Below the pieces are notes generated by a model, which did not search any database, was not told where the DNA came from, and was given only the letters and a program-made list of their open reading frames with translations. From NCBI GenBank assembly GCA_037045265.1, contig JBAOHV010000019.1, forward strand, positions 477,105 through 541,104: 64,000 nucleotides of DNA, read 5' to 3'. A program made the position numbers and the translations under genes. The stretch is from JBAOHV01 sp037045265. GTDB taxonomy: Bacteria > Actinomycetota > Acidimicrobiia > Acidimicrobiales > Microtrichaceae. Shown piece by piece: positions 1 through 10,014 of this stretch. The number at the start of each line of letters is the position of its first letter. The first letter of the stretch is position 1.

Positions 1-137
1 CCCCGGGTCGGAGCCGGCTCCAACGCGTGCAGCTCGGCGGCCGACCCCCTCAGACGGCTCACACTCCAGAGGAGGGGGTCAGAGCCGTCCACGGGGCGAG
101 ACTGTACGTGCACCACGGCGACGATCTGGTTCACCGT

Positions 138-677
138 ATGCTCCCGCCGATGGAACTACGGGGCTCCCGGCGTCGGGCTGCACGGGTGATGGTGCTCGAT
201 CCGCGGGACCGACTCCTCCTGATCGCCGCGCGCGATCCGTTCGGACGCGACAGCTCGGGGTGGTGGGAGATCCCCGGCGGCGGCATGGATCCCGGCGAAC
301 GTACCGAGGACACGGTCCGTCGTGAGCTCTGGGAGGAAGCCGGTATCAGCGACGCTGACATCGGCCCCTGCGTCTGGACCCAGACGGTCCAGTTCACGTT
401 CGCCGGCATGCGCTTCGATCAGGACGAGTGGATACACGTCGCCCACTGCGACGGCACCACATCTCGTCCCGGTGGGCTCGAGGCGCTCGAGGCGCTGGCG
501 TTCGGGGAGCAGCGTTGGTGGCCGATCGACGAGGTGCTCGACCGCAACCCTCGCACGATCCCCTACAGGCTCGCCGAGTTCCTGCCGGCCCTGTTGGAGC
601 ACGGCAGCCCCGAGCAGCCGCTCGACATCACCCCCCTGGCGCACCACGTGGAGCGATGGAGGTCCAACACAGGCTGA
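138..677 (+). CDS. NUDIX hydrolase
   Basis: Hydrolyses a nucleoside diphosphate linked to another moiety; the substrate cannot be told from sequence. The Nudix box GGGMDPGERTEDTVRREL followed by WEEAGI fits GX5EX7REUXEEXGU, with the metal-binding EE pair in place. A reading frame is open from a GTG at 27, but the ATG at 138 (or 150) gives the usual start just before the first beta strand (RRAARVMVLD) and a 179-residue protein of normal size; no good ribosome binding site decides it. It converges on menC with an 18-base gap. The family is certain, the start and substrate are not. Confidence 0.85.
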   Translation: MLPPMELRGSRRRAARVMVLDPRDRLLLIAARDPFGRDSSGWWEIPGGGMDPGERTEDTVRRELWEEAGISDADIGPCVWTQTVQFTFAGMRFDQDEWIHVAHCDGTTSRPGGLEALEALAFGEQRWWPIDEVLDRNPRTIPYRLAEFLPALLEHGSPEQPLDITPLAHHVERWRSNTG

Positions 678-694
678 GCGCTCCCGAACGGGCG

Positions 695-1810
695 TCACCC
701 ACTCGGTGCCGGCGGATCCAGACGGAGCTCGGCGGTACGGACCTGCTCCAGTCGCCGCGGCAGCGGCGCTCTGCCGTTCCCAGGGCCGGACGGAACCACC
801 AGATCTCCAGCCTCGTCCACGACCACCGCCTCGGCAACGTCGTCGACCACGTAGTCGTGCGACGGCCCCAGGTCCGATGGCAACACGCAGAAGCCGCAGG
901 CCGCCAGCGCCGCGGCACCGGCACGCCCCACCGCCAGCTCGAGCATCCCCCCGACGAAGGCAGCGAGGCCCAGCCCGACAGCCGTGACACCGGCGGCCAG
1001 CGCCTCTTCGATTCCACCCATCCGTGCAGCCTTGAGCGACACGACGCCCATCGCGCCGGCCGCGGCTGCTGCCACCACGTCCGCGGCCGAACCGATCGAC
1101 TCGTCCAGCGCGATCGGAGTGACGAGCCCACCCTGGAGCTCCGCTAGCTCAGCCCAGTCGAGCCCGGCCGGGAACGGCTGCTCCAGATAGGCCAGCCCGA
1201 GACCGTCCAGCGCGAGCACGTCGGCCCGGGACCCATAGGCACCGTTGGCATCTACGGCCAGGGGTACGTCACCAACTGCTCCACGAACGGCACGGATCCG
1301 CTCCAGATCGTCACCCGGGGCAACCTTGACCTTGATCATGCGCGCTCCCCCGGCGACCGCCAGACGGGCGAGCTCGGCGAGCTCGGCAGGGTCCCCACCG
1401 ACATCGGCCAGGACCTTCGTGCGAGCGACGGTGCTCCTGACCGATCCCAGATGGTCAGCGAGCGACAGCCCTCGTGAGCGCAGGTACGCATCCAGTCGGG
1501 CGTCACGAACCGCGCCCAGCGCGGCCGCGGGACCGCTCCCCCGGATCGAGCGGCCCTCGACGGCCGCCGGACCGACCGAGGTCGCCAGAGCGTGCCACGC
1601 CCCGTCGGTGGAGCCGGTCACGTACGCGTCGGTGCCCAGCGTCGGACACTCACCCCAACCCGTCACCCCATCCGGCCGTACCCATCCGACCAGCACCACG
1701 TCGCGGACCGCCTCGACCTCGTGTGCGCTGCGATGAGCCCGTCGGAGAGGCACCTCGACTCGGACCAGCAACAGGCTCGCTGGCCGCTCACCGGTGCCGT
1801 TCACACTCAC
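695..1810 (-). CDS. menC: o-succinylbenzoate synthase (enolase superfamily)
   Basis: Dehydrates SHCHC to o-succinylbenzoate in menaquinone synthesis. The 371-residue protein has the MLE/OSBS layout: capping domain with GWGECP and YVTGSTDGAWHAL near residues 51-74, then the barrel with catalytic Lys160 and Lys162 (IKVKV), metal ligands Asp187 (VDANGAY), Glu210 (LEQP) and Asp236 (ALDES), and Lys260 (SLKAARMGG). All key residues are present. Members of this family can also be N-succinylamino-acid racemases or dipeptide epimerases; the YVTGS region and single-copy setting favour MenC. It lies directly downstream of a small conserved protein (6-base gap) on the same strand, so the two and the ROK kinase upstream probably form one transcript. 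Confidence 0.8.
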   Translation of the reverse strand: MSVNGTGERPASLLLVRVEVPLRRAHRSAHEVEAVRDVVLVGWVRPDGVTGWGECPTLGTDAYVTGSTDGAWHALATSVGPAAVEGRSIRGSGPAAALGAVRDARLDAYLRSRGLSLADHLGSVRSTVARTKVLADVGGDPAELAELARLAVAGGARMIKVKVAPGDDLERIRAVRGAVGDVPLAVDANGAYGSRADVLALDGLGLAYLEQPFPAGLDWAELAELQGGLVTPIALDESIGSAADVVAAAAAGAMGVVSLKAARMGGIEEALAAGVTAVGLGLAAFVGGMLELAVGRAGAAALAACGFCVLPSDLGPSHDYVVDDVAEAVVVDEAGDLVVPSGPGNGRAPLPRRLEQVRTAELRLDPPAPSG

Positions 1811-1816
1811 AGCCGG

Positions 1817-2110
1817 CTAGGAGCGATGGGTCACCGAGGACCAGGCTCGGCTCCACTCCAGGTAGGCCACCAGATCGGCCGCCTCTGCGGGATGGCTGCC
1901 GTCGCCGCCGTACGCGGTGACCATCCGGAACCGCATGTAGTCCGCCGAGGGGAGCGGCAGGAACGGGAACCTCCGCCACCATCCGGTAGGCGCCAGGCGA
2001 CGCGCCGCCACCAGCGCCGCCGGCCACAGGTCGGGGCGGCGCAGCATCGTGCGCACGACCGACGCGCCGAGCAGTCGCCGAGCTGCCTCTCCACGAGCCA
2101 TGTGCGCCAC
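1817..2110 (-). CDS. small conserved protein, function unknown
   Basis: I do not recognise a named family. The 97-residue product is rich in Arg and Trp (RRPDLWPAAL, GWWRRFPFLPLP) and ends in a helix-like YGGDGSHPAEAADLVAYLEW segment; it has no membrane span or signal peptide. It may start at GTG 2110 or ATG 2101. It sits between the ROK kinase and menC with gaps of one and six bases, which argues for a real, co-transcribed gene. Nothing in it suggests a catalytic site. Confidence 0.7.
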   Translation of the reverse strand: MAHMARGEAARRLLGASVVRTMLRRPDLWPAALVAARRLAPTGWWRRFPFLPLPSADYMRFRMVTAYGGDGSHPAEAADLVAYLEWSRAWSSVTHRS

Positions 2111-2111
2111 G

Positions 2112-2999
2112 CTAGCCCCGCTCCCACCCGGTCATGGCTGCCCGGGCGACTGCTGCCGCGCCGACGAGCGGACCCTGACCGGCGCACCCGGCGGGCACGA
2201 TACGGGCACCTCGGGCGAACTCCAGTCGGGCGCAGCGCTCGAGCTCCACGTTCGCAGCGTCGAAGAACGTCGGGCCATAGCCGAGCGCCACGGAGCCGGC
2301 GACCACCGTCAGGGGGAGGTCGAGCAGGCTCACCGTCGACGCCACGGCACGCCCCACCAGGCGACCGGTGCGCACGCGCACAGCGTGGGGTGCCTGCGCT
2401 GGTGGTGCACCGGTGATCGCAGCGATCGCCGTCCCGGACGCTTCTGCTTCGAGACATCCCCTGGCACCGCACCCGCACCTGCGACCGAGCGGGTCGACGA
2501 TGACGTGTCCGATGTGTCCCGCGTTCGCCGACGACCCGTGGAGCAGGCGACCGTCTACGACGAGGCCGCCTCCGACGCCCGTCGACACCACCATGGCCAG
2601 GTAGTCGCGACAGCCCCGCGCGGCTCCGACCCACCCCTCACCCAGGGCCAGGGCCTTGGCGTCGTTGTCGACGAAGGTCTCCAGGCCGGTGTGCTCACGC
2701 AGCCTGTCCGCCAGAGGAAAGCCGCGCCACTGCCCGATGTTCAGAGGTGACACGGTTCCACCCCCGGGGGTCATCGGGCCACCGCAGCCGACCCCGACCG
2801 CGACCGCATCGAGCGGCGCCGCGGAGCGGACCCTGTCGATCAGCCCGACGAGCGTCGCGAACAGTCCGTCGGGACCTTCTCCCGCCGTCGGCACCGTCGC
2901 TTCGCACAGAACCAGACCGGTCCCATCGACGACCGCCGAAGCCAACTTCGTGCCACCGATGTCAACGGCGAGAACGGCTGCATCATCGATGTCGAACAT
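2112..2999 (-). CDS. ROK family sugar kinase
   Basis: Likely cytosolic ATP-dependent sugar kinase of the ROK family (glucokinase type). The ATP phosphate-binding motif is VLAVDIGGTK at the N-terminus, the catalytic Asp is in VDNDAKAL, and the zinc-binding ROK signature CGCGARGCLEAEASG is intact. The usual AGEIGH sequence reads NAGHIGH. Start ATG 2999 (MFDIDDAAV) is preferred over an upstream codon because the fold begins there. There is no N-terminal HTH, so it is an enzyme rather than a ROK repressor. It diverges from moxR with 80 bases between starts. A second ROK kinase lies at about 24 kb. Confidence 0.83.
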   Translation of the reverse strand: MFDIDDAAVLAVDIGGTKLASAVVDGTGLVLCEATVPTAGEGPDGLFATLVGLIDRVRSAAPLDAVAVGVGCGGPMTPGGGTVSPLNIGQWRGFPLADRLREHTGLETFVDNDAKALALGEGWVGAARGCRDYLAMVVSTGVGGGLVVDGRLLHGSSANAGHIGHVIVDPLGRRCGCGARGCLEAEASGTAIAAITGAPPAQAPHAVRVRTGRLVGRAVASTVSLLDLPLTVVAGSVALGYGPTFFDAANVELERCARLEFARGARIVPAGCAGQGPLVGAAAVARAAMTGWERG

Positions 3000-3079
3000 C
3001 GCCGGCAAGGTACCAGCACCTGCCCACCCGCCATCCGGAGCTCTGGCAGACTGCACCGCGACCGATGAGAGGACGATCC

Positions 3080-4045
3080 GTGAGCTCCATCTCCGACGAC
3101 CGGGATCGATCCCGCACCTTCGAGCAGGTCTTCGACCGGATCTGCACCAACATCGGGCTCGCGGTGCGCGGCAAGGAAGACGTCGTACGCCTGACCGTCA
3201 CCTGCATGCTCGCACGAGGTCACCTGCTCATCGAGGACGTCCCCGGGGTGGGGAAGACGTCACTGGCGAAGGCGCTCGCACGCTCGATCGACGCGAGCTT
3301 CAGTCGTGTCCAATTCACACCGGACCTCCTGCCGTCCGACGTGCTCGGCTCGTCGGTGTGGAACCAGGTCGCGGCGTCGTTCGAGTTTCGTCCCGGCCCG
3401 ATATTCACCCACCTGCTGTTGGGTGACGAGATCAACCGGGCGTCGCCCAAGACCCAGTCGGCATTGCTCGAAGCCATGGCGGAGCACCAGGTGACCGTCG
3501 ACGGGACGACGCACGATCTCGCCCACCCGTTCATGGTCGTCGCCACCCAGAACCCGCTGGAGCACCACGGCACGTTCCCGCTACCCGAGAGCCAACTCGA
3601 CAGGTTCCTCATGAAGGTCTCGGTCGGTTACCCCGGCCGGGACCAGGAGATCTCGATGCTGCGAGAGCCGGACCACGAGATGGTCCTGGCCAACCTCGAA
3701 CCGGTAGTGAGCGCCGACACCGTCACCCGGTTGGCGCTGGCCGCCCAGCAGGTCCACGTCTCGCCGGAGCTGGCCAACTACCTGGTGGAGCTGGCGCAGC
3801 GTTCACGCAGCTCCTCCGTGTTCAACCTCGGGATCTCACCCCGGGCCTCGCTCGGGTTGCTGCATGCCGCGAGGGTGTGGGCCGCTGCCCAGGGCCGCTC
3901 CTATGTGACGCCCGACGACCTGAAGGACCTGGCGGTCCCGGTACTCGCCCACCGAATCGTGCTCGCACCCGATGCCCGCCTCAGCGGAGCCGCCCCTGCC
4001 GACGCGCTGGTCGAACTGATGCGTTCGACGCCGGTGCCGGCCTGA
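3080..4045 (+). CDS. moxR: MoxR family AAA+ ATPase
   Basis: AAA+ ATPase of about 321 residues, thought to act as a chaperone for membrane-linked or secreted proteins encoded next to it. Walker A GVGKTS is near residues 56-61, Walker B LLLGDE near 112-117, with the MoxR signature INRASPKTQSALLEAM, sensor 1 VVATQNP, and PESQLDRF. The GTG at 3080 is chosen because AGAGGA lies six bases upstream; an ATG at 3065 is possible. It is the first gene of a three-gene operon with a DUF58 protein and a transglutaminase-like membrane protein, the standard arrangement for this system. Confidence 0.92.
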   Translation: MSSISDDRDRSRTFEQVFDRICTNIGLAVRGKEDVVRLTVTCMLARGHLLIEDVPGVGKTSLAKALARSIDASFSRVQFTPDLLPSDVLGSSVWNQVAASFEFRPGPIFTHLLLGDEINRASPKTQSALLEAMAEHQVTVDGTTHDLAHPFMVVATQNPLEHHGTFPLPESQLDRFLMKVSVGYPGRDQEISMLREPDHEMVLANLEPVVSADTVTRLALAAQQVHVSPELANYLVELAQRSRSSSVFNLGISPRASLGLLHAARVWAAAQGRSYVTPDDLKDLAVPVLAHRIVLAPDARLSGAAPADALVELMRSTPVPA

Positions 4046-4050
4046 CCGAC

Positions 4051-5317
4051 GTGCGCCCGACCGGACGTGGCGTCGGGGTCGCCGTGGCGAGCCTCGCCGC
4101 CGGCTTCTGCTCCTGGCTGTTCGGCGTCGCCGAACTCGCCATGGTCGCAATGGGTGGCGCGTCGCTGTCCGTGGCGGCCTTGGTCGTCGTACTCGCCGGC
4201 GGAGCCGGACCGGACCTGCGCCGAAGCGTGCACCCGGCGCGCTGTACACGCCGGGGACCGCTGCGAGATACACCTCGTCGTGGAGAACCGGACCAGGCGC
4301 CGCAGTGGAGTGGTCGCGGTGATGGACCGCGTGGACGACCACGGCGCCGCCCAGCTCGTCTTCGCCCCGATCGCGCCCAGGCAGCGACACACGGCCACCT
4401 ATGCGATTCAGACGACCGTTCGCGGGGTGCACCGGGTGGGTCCGCTCCGCAGCGTCCACTCGGACCCGTTCGGACTGCTCCGGAGGACCCGCGTCGACGA
4501 CCGGGTCACCGGACTGGTCGTGCTGCCCAGGTACTGGCGGCTACAGGGCCTTCCCGAAGCGCCGGGTGACGAGCCGGAGCGCGGACCGCGCAGCATCGCC
4601 GCCACTTCGACCGTGGACGAGGAGTTCTCGGCGCTGCGGGACTGGACGCCGGGCGATGACGTGCGACGGATCCACTGGCGCTCGACCGCCAGACGGGGAT
4701 CACCCGTCGTGCGCCAGTTCGACGTGCCATGGCAACGCCGCACCACCATCGTGTTGGACCTGACCCCCGATGCGACCGACGACCAGGCGTTCGAACGGGC
4801 GGTGTCGGCCGCGGCGAGCATCGTGGAACTCGTCGCACGGCGCGACGAACAGGTGAGGCTGATCTGCACCGACGGCTCGGACACCGGCTTCCTGGCCGCA
4901 TCCGAGCATCTGGACGATCTCATGGACCTCCTGGCGACGGTCGCCTCCGTCGACCGCGACTCCGGCGCCGACCGTCTGCGCCGGGTCCTGAGCGGAATCC
5001 GATCACCGACCGCTACGAGGACCATCACCTGCTCCGCGCTCGATCCCGCGACGTTGACCGCGGCGACCAGCGACCCTCGCGGTCCCGGCGACGGCGCCCC
5101 TGTCGACACCGGACGCAGGGGCGTGTTCCCATCGGGGATGAACGTGCTGGTCGCCACCGGCTCCGGAGCGGACACGGGACCGGAAGCCGGATCCGGACCG
5201 AGAGCAGTCACTTCCTCGACGATCGACCCGCTCTTGGTCCCACTCGGGCCCGGTATGGCCTTGGACCGGGAGTGGTCCAACGCTCTGGTGACACGAGCGG
5301 CAGGGCTTCGGACATGA
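4051..5317 (+). CDS. DUF58 membrane protein, one frameshift
   Basis: DUF58 protein with a von Willebrand A-like fold, partner of MoxR ATPases. It starts at GTG 4051, six bases after moxR. The first ~60 residues hold two adjacent hydrophobic helices (VAVASLAAGFCSWLFGVAEL and a second). Around 4,235-4,245, in a GC dinucleotide run, the frame changes; the rest then reads straight through the DUF58 signature DWTPGDDVRRIHWRSTARRG to the stop. Adding two bases or removing one restores a normal ~420-residue protein, so a sequencing slip is likely. The stop overlaps the ATG of the next gene (ATGA). Confidence 0.85.
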
Positions 5318-7606
5318 GCGCGGCGGAGACGACACGGGCGGTGCGACGCGGAGCGCTGATCGCGGCCGAAGCGGGGCTGCTCATCCTGGCTCTCGGAGTG
5401 ATCACCAGCTTCAACCGGGTCTTCACCGGCTGGTCGTGGTGGTCGCAGTTGGCCATACCCGTCGCCGGGGCGTGGGCGATGACGATCGCCGCGCGGCGGC
5501 TCCGCTTCGGAGCTGTACCGAGCACCGTGCTCCAGGTGGTCGCCGCGGCGCTCGTTCTCGGGTGGGTGTTCCTCGCTGATCACCTCCGTCTCGGTGTCCC
5601 GATGGCCGGCGCCTTGTCCGAAGCGGCGTACCAGGTCCGTGCCTCGTTCTCGCCGTTCACGCAGCTCGTGGCTCCGGTTCCACCCAGCAATGGGTTCCTC
5701 CTGGTGATCGCTGCGGGGATGTGGGCGATGGTCGTGTTCGCCGACGTCGCCTCCATACGATTCCGCGCTCCGGTCCAGGCTGTGTTGCCGTACCTGGCGG
5801 CGTTCCTGGCACTCGGGCTGCTCGCCCGCGACAGCGGCCGAGCCACTGCGTCCATCGTCGTGGGGCTGTCGCTCGCGGTGTTCGCCGCGACCCAGCGCGC
5901 GCTCGCTGCCAGCGAGCTCCGGTGGGTGGACGGTCGGGCCGCAGCCGGCACCAGGGCGGTCGCGGCCACCACTCTCGCGGTGGCCCTGGTTGCGGTCACA
6001 GGCGGCGCTCTGGGCGGCCGGCTCGTCCCGGGTGGCGACGAACCCGTGCTCGATCTGCGTGGCTACGCAAGACGTGACGACCGCCGGACGCTCGTCAGCC
6101 CGTTCGTGAGCATCAGGTCGCTGTTGGGAGAACGATCCGACCAGATCATGTTCCGCGTCGAGGCGGCCGAACCGTCGTACTGGCGCCTGACGGCATTGGA
6201 CCGCTACGACGAGACCCAGGACATCTGGGTGTCGCGTGGCAACTACCGCCCGGTCGATGGCGAACTGGACCCGGCGCTCGATCCGTCGGTGCAGACATCG
6301 ACGCTGGTCCAGCGCTTCCGGATCGACGGGCTCGCGGCCGGGTGGCTTCCCGCTGCGTATGCACCGGCCGAGATCAGCAGCGACACCGAGGTGCGCTACG
6401 ACGGCGATTCGGCGTCGCTGCTCACCAACGACCGCTCGACCGCCGATGATCCGCTCGAGTACGACCTGCGCTCAGAGCTTCCTGACTTCGCGGGCGCGTT
6501 CGAAGAGATCGATCCGGTCGCCCCGGAGGGGTTGGATCCAGAACTGAGCAGACAGATCGAGTTGTCGCCCGAGGTCAGCGAATCGCTCGGAGCGGCGTTC
6601 AGGAACGCCCGCGACGTCGAGTCCATCGACATCGACGACCCGGTGCAGCAGCTCCTCGTCCTGCAGGACTGGTTCCGCGAGGAGTTCAGCTACGACGAGA
6701 CCGTCGACTTCTCCGAGGCCGACGACCCACTCACCGAGTTCATCGAGACGCGTCGCGGCTTCTGTCAGCAGTTCTCCTCCACGTTCGCGCTCATCGCTCG
6801 CAGCCTCGGCCTGCCGAGCCGGGTCGCAGTCGGCTTCACCCCCGGCGACACGGAGTCGGGAGAGGACGGCGACACCGAGTACGTGGTGAGAGGACGTCAC
6901 GCCCATGCCTGGCCAGAGGTCCACCTGAGCGGAGCGGGCTGGGTGCCGTTCGAGCCGACCCCCCAGCGGGGGGACCCACAGGGCGAGAACCACACAGGTG
7001 CCGAACCCGAGCAGGCACCACCACCGGTCGAGCCGGCGACCTCCACCACAGTCCACTGCCGCCGACGACCCGGCCGCGACGTCGTCGGTGCCGGCACCGT
7101 CGACCTCGGTTGTGGCCGGGGCGGATCCGCGGGCGAGCGAGCTTCCACGACCGTCCCCCGGGTCCCCGGATCGCACGAGCAACTCGACCAGGATTGCACT
7201 GGCCGCCTCGGCGATGGCAGTGATCGCTGCGCTGATCGTCCTCCTGGGGCGGCTCCGTTCACACCTCGCCAGGTCGCGCGGCCCGGACGAAGTGGTTGCG
7301 GACGCGTGGGCATCGGCCCTGCGGAGCCTCGCCCGGACGGGACGGCGCCCGTCGACGGGCGACACACCTATCGACTTCGCTCGTCGCGTGGACAGCGAGA
7401 TCGGGGAGCTGCTGCTTCCCCTGGCGAAGCTCGAGACCCGGCGACGCTACGGCCCGGACGTGCCCGGCTCGGACGAAGCTGTCCGGGCCGAAGCGCAGGC
7501 CGAGAAGGTCGGCGAGATGCTGCGGGCGGGCAGTGTCACGGGCAGAGTCAGGAGTCGTCGTCGGGTCGGCGCAGGCGGTCCTTCGCCTTGGACCCGACGT
7601 CGTTGA
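5314..7606 (+). CDS. Transglutaminase-like membrane protein (DUF3488/TgpA plus DUF4129), one frameshift
   Basis: Membrane protein with about five or six N-terminal helices, an extracytoplasmic transglutaminase-core domain, a Pro/Ser/Thr-rich linker, a further helix (ALAASAMAVIAALIVLL) and a C-terminal DUF4129 tail. The catalytic Cys487 is in RRGFCQQFSS and the His in HAHAWPEV (529-531); the third residue of the triad is Glu (VPFEPTP) rather than Asp. The frame shifts by one base at about 7,045-7,062, inside the linker. Start ATG 5314 overlaps the DUF58 stop. Together with MoxR and DUF58 it may process or cross-link cell-envelope peptides. The end overlaps the convergent DUF3040 gene by about 59 bases. 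Confidence 0.85.
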
Positions 7607-7932
7607 AGTAGCCCTTGAGCCCGCCAGCCGCGCAGAGCCTGCGTGGCCTCGTTCATGCCCGCTCGACCAAGTCGGCGGGCGTTCGACTCCACGAAGATCG
7701 CCGCCGCGACCATTCCCAGGAATCCGACGAACGCCGCCAGGTGACTCACCGTGAGGAGGAAGACCGTCAGGACCAGCGCCGCGATCAGCGCCGTCAGCCC
7801 CCACTTCAGCTTGCGCAGGGCATCCGAGTAGACCGTCGTCGACCCGACCTGACGGGCCAGGTCAGGGTCGGTCGCGCGCAGATTCGCCTCTATCTCACCA
7901 AGGATCCGCTGCTCCTCCTCTGAAAGAGGCAT
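7548..7932 (-). CDS. DUF3040 membrane protein, one frameshift
   Basis: Small actinobacterial membrane protein of unknown role. It starts MPLSEEEQRILGEIEANL, typical of DUF3040, followed by two hydrophobic helices (ALIAALVLTVFLLTVSHLAAF region). Near 7,640 the frame shifts by one base; in the other frame the protein continues GGLKGYFNDVGSKAKDRLRR and ends in PDDDS, the usual charged tail, about 128 residues in all. Without correction the frame runs on into unrelated sequence to 7,447. It is convergent with the transglutaminase-like gene. Confidence 0.8.
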
Positions 7933-8008
7933 CAGCACCCACCCCCTCGGTACGGCAGCTCGCACCAGACGAACGCTCGACGGCCGGTCCACGACATGAT
8001 CCCACACC

Positions 8009-9335
8009 CTATCCGGATGATCCACGGCCTGACCGGTCGGGGTCGGATTTTCCCTCCCCGTCAGCGACTTCGTCAGGCCCCCATTGCGCCGACGTCGACC
8101 GCGCCCGCCGTCCGGCCAATCGGGCTGGCCGTATGAGCGAGTCACCGAAGCGCCCCCGGATCGCATCGACAGCCTGGTTGGCCGCGTCCCAGGTCTCCCC
8201 AAGGAGCTGCCCCTGCGTACCACCCTCGCCGGTCGGCACCAGACCGAGGCTCATCTGCTCCACCGGCACCTCCTCGACCAGGTTGTTGACCCCAAGGCCG
8301 ACCAGGCGCACCCCACGGCCGAGGCCGACCCTCTCCAGGAGGGTCCAGCCCGCGTCGAGGAGCTCGGTTCCCCGGTCGGTCGCCCTGTCCAGGGTCATCG
8401 ACCGGGTCAGCGTCGTGAAGTCGCCGTAGCGGATCTTGAGCTGCACGGTACGTCCCTTGAGGCGCTGTCGGCGCAGCCGGAACGCGACCGCGTCGCTCAT
8501 CCGCACGAGCTCCGGGCGGAGCTGGTCGAAGGTCGTGAGGTCGACGGCGAAGGTCTCCTCGTGGCTGATCGACCTGGGCGTGCGATCGGCGATCACCTCA
8601 CGGTCGTCGATCCCCCGGGCCAGAGCGCTCAGGTGTTCGGCTGCACCCGGTCCGAGACTTGCCCTGAGTGCTGCGGGTGGTGTGCCGCGACAGGTCGCCG
8701 ACCGTTGCGATGCCGAGCCGCTGCAGCTTCTGGAGGGTCTTGGGTCCCACTCCCCACAGGTCACCCACCGGCAGCGGATGGAGGAAGTCCAGCTCGGTTC
8801 CGGCCTCGACCACATGCACGCCGGAGCCCTCGACCGGACCGTTCCTACTGGCACGTGGCTTCGCCCGGTTCGTGGCCAGCTTCGCCAGGAACTTGTTCGG
8901 CGCGACCCCGATCGAACAAGCGAGGGACTCCGCTTCTCGTACCGCTGAACGAAGATCATGGGCGACACGACCCGTGGGTCCGAGCCGCCTGGCGGTTCCG
9001 GTCATGTCCAGGAACGCCTCGTCGAGGCTGAGCGGTTCCACCAACGGTGTGACGGTGGAGAACAGCTCCATGAGACGAGCGGACACCTCGGAGTAGTGCG
9101 GATGGTCGCCCGGCAAGAAGACGGCTTCGGGACAGAGCCTCCTGGCGCGCACCGCCGGCATGGCCGAATGGATGCCGTAGCTGCGGGCCTCGTAGGAGGC
9201 GGCCGCCACCACTCCCCGCGCTCCCGACCCCCCGACGACGACCGGCCGACCCCGCAGCTCGGGGTGACGGAGCAGCTCAACCGACGCGAAGAACGCGTCC
9301 ATGTCGACGTGGATGATCGTGCGGTCCGGCGCCAC
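8009..9335 (-). CDS. dinB: DNA polymerase IV (Y family), one frameshift
   Basis: Error-prone lesion-bypass polymerase. The N-terminal part has the metal-binding HVDMDAFFASVE and SLDEAFLDMTG motifs, the YEARSYGI segment and the helix-hairpin-helix LWGVGPKTLQKLQRLGI. After GDLSRHT, at about 8,660-8,690, the frame changes and the little-finger domain follows (HLSALARGIDDREV, then KGRTVQLKIRYGDFTTLTRS and VRLVGLGVNNLV). Joined, it is a normal DinB of about 440 residues. Start is GTG 9335 (MAPDRTIIHVD). The last ~50 residues are Arg/Gly/Ser-rich and may differ if another indel is present. Confidence 0.9.
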
Positions 9336-9371
9336 AGCCCCAGCCTCCCACGTCCGATCGGTCGCACCCCT

Positions 9372-9914
9372 TCAGAGGCGCCTGACCGACAGCTCCGCCA
9401 GGCTCGCCCCCAGGATCTCGTATCGGAAAGAGCTGTATGGGCCATCGCGATCACCCAGCCACTCGAGCAGCGGTTCGCTCACCCACCGATGGGCGTCGCC
9501 CAGACGTTCCGCACACGACATCTCGTCCACCCAAGCGGCGCTGACGACGATGCCGTCCGGGTCGTCGCCGATGGCCAGCACACCGCTGACCTCGACCGCC
9601 CGGTGCACCTCGACACGCAAACGCCAGCCGAGATCGGGTGCCTCGGCGACGACCTCGTAGGCCGGACCTCCCCACGAGACGACTTCCAGGCCAGTCTCCT
9701 CACGCACTTCGCGTGTCAGGCCCCGCACCAGCTCCTCGCCGGCGTCGATGACGCCTCCCGGCGGGGTCCAGTCGACCAGCCCTCCTCGCCGGCGGTTCTC
9801 GACCAGGAGCACCGCGGTCGGATCGCCGACAGCGCCTGTCGACGAGATCGATGCCGACTCGATCACCGCGCCCCCTACCAGCCACTCACGCACGAGCACG
9901 AGTCTGCCAAACAC
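9372..9914 (-). CDS. NUDIX hydrolase
   Basis: NUDIX hydrolase of about 180 residues. The box reads GGVIDAGEELVRGLTREV then REETGL, complete with the catalytic glutamates, preceded by VDWTPP, typical of small ADP-ribose or 8-oxo-dGTP-type hydrolases. The open frame reaches 10169, but that stretch would overlap the promoter of the divergent lipoprotein gene. GTG 9914 with TAGGTG four bases upstream gives a sensible start (VFGRLVLVREWLVGG). It lies 36 bases downstream of dinB on the same strand, and could act in nucleotide-pool cleansing beside this polymerase; that link is inference. Confidence 0.82.
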   Translation of the reverse strand: MFGRLVLVREWLVGGAVIESASISSTGAVGDPTAVLLVENRRRGGLVDWTPPGGVIDAGEELVRGLTREVREETGLEVVSWGGPAYEVVAEAPDLGWRLRVEVHRAVEVSGVLAIGDDPDGIVVSAAWVDEMSCAERLGDAHRWVSEPLLEWLGDRDGPYSSFRYEILGASLAELSVRRL

Positions 9915-10014
9915 GTTGCACCTACGTGGTCGCTGCGCCGGTTCGGACTTGATGCATGATGATCGACGACAAGGGCGCCGCGGCCGATGCGGGGCCCGCA
10001 CCAAGGGGGTACCG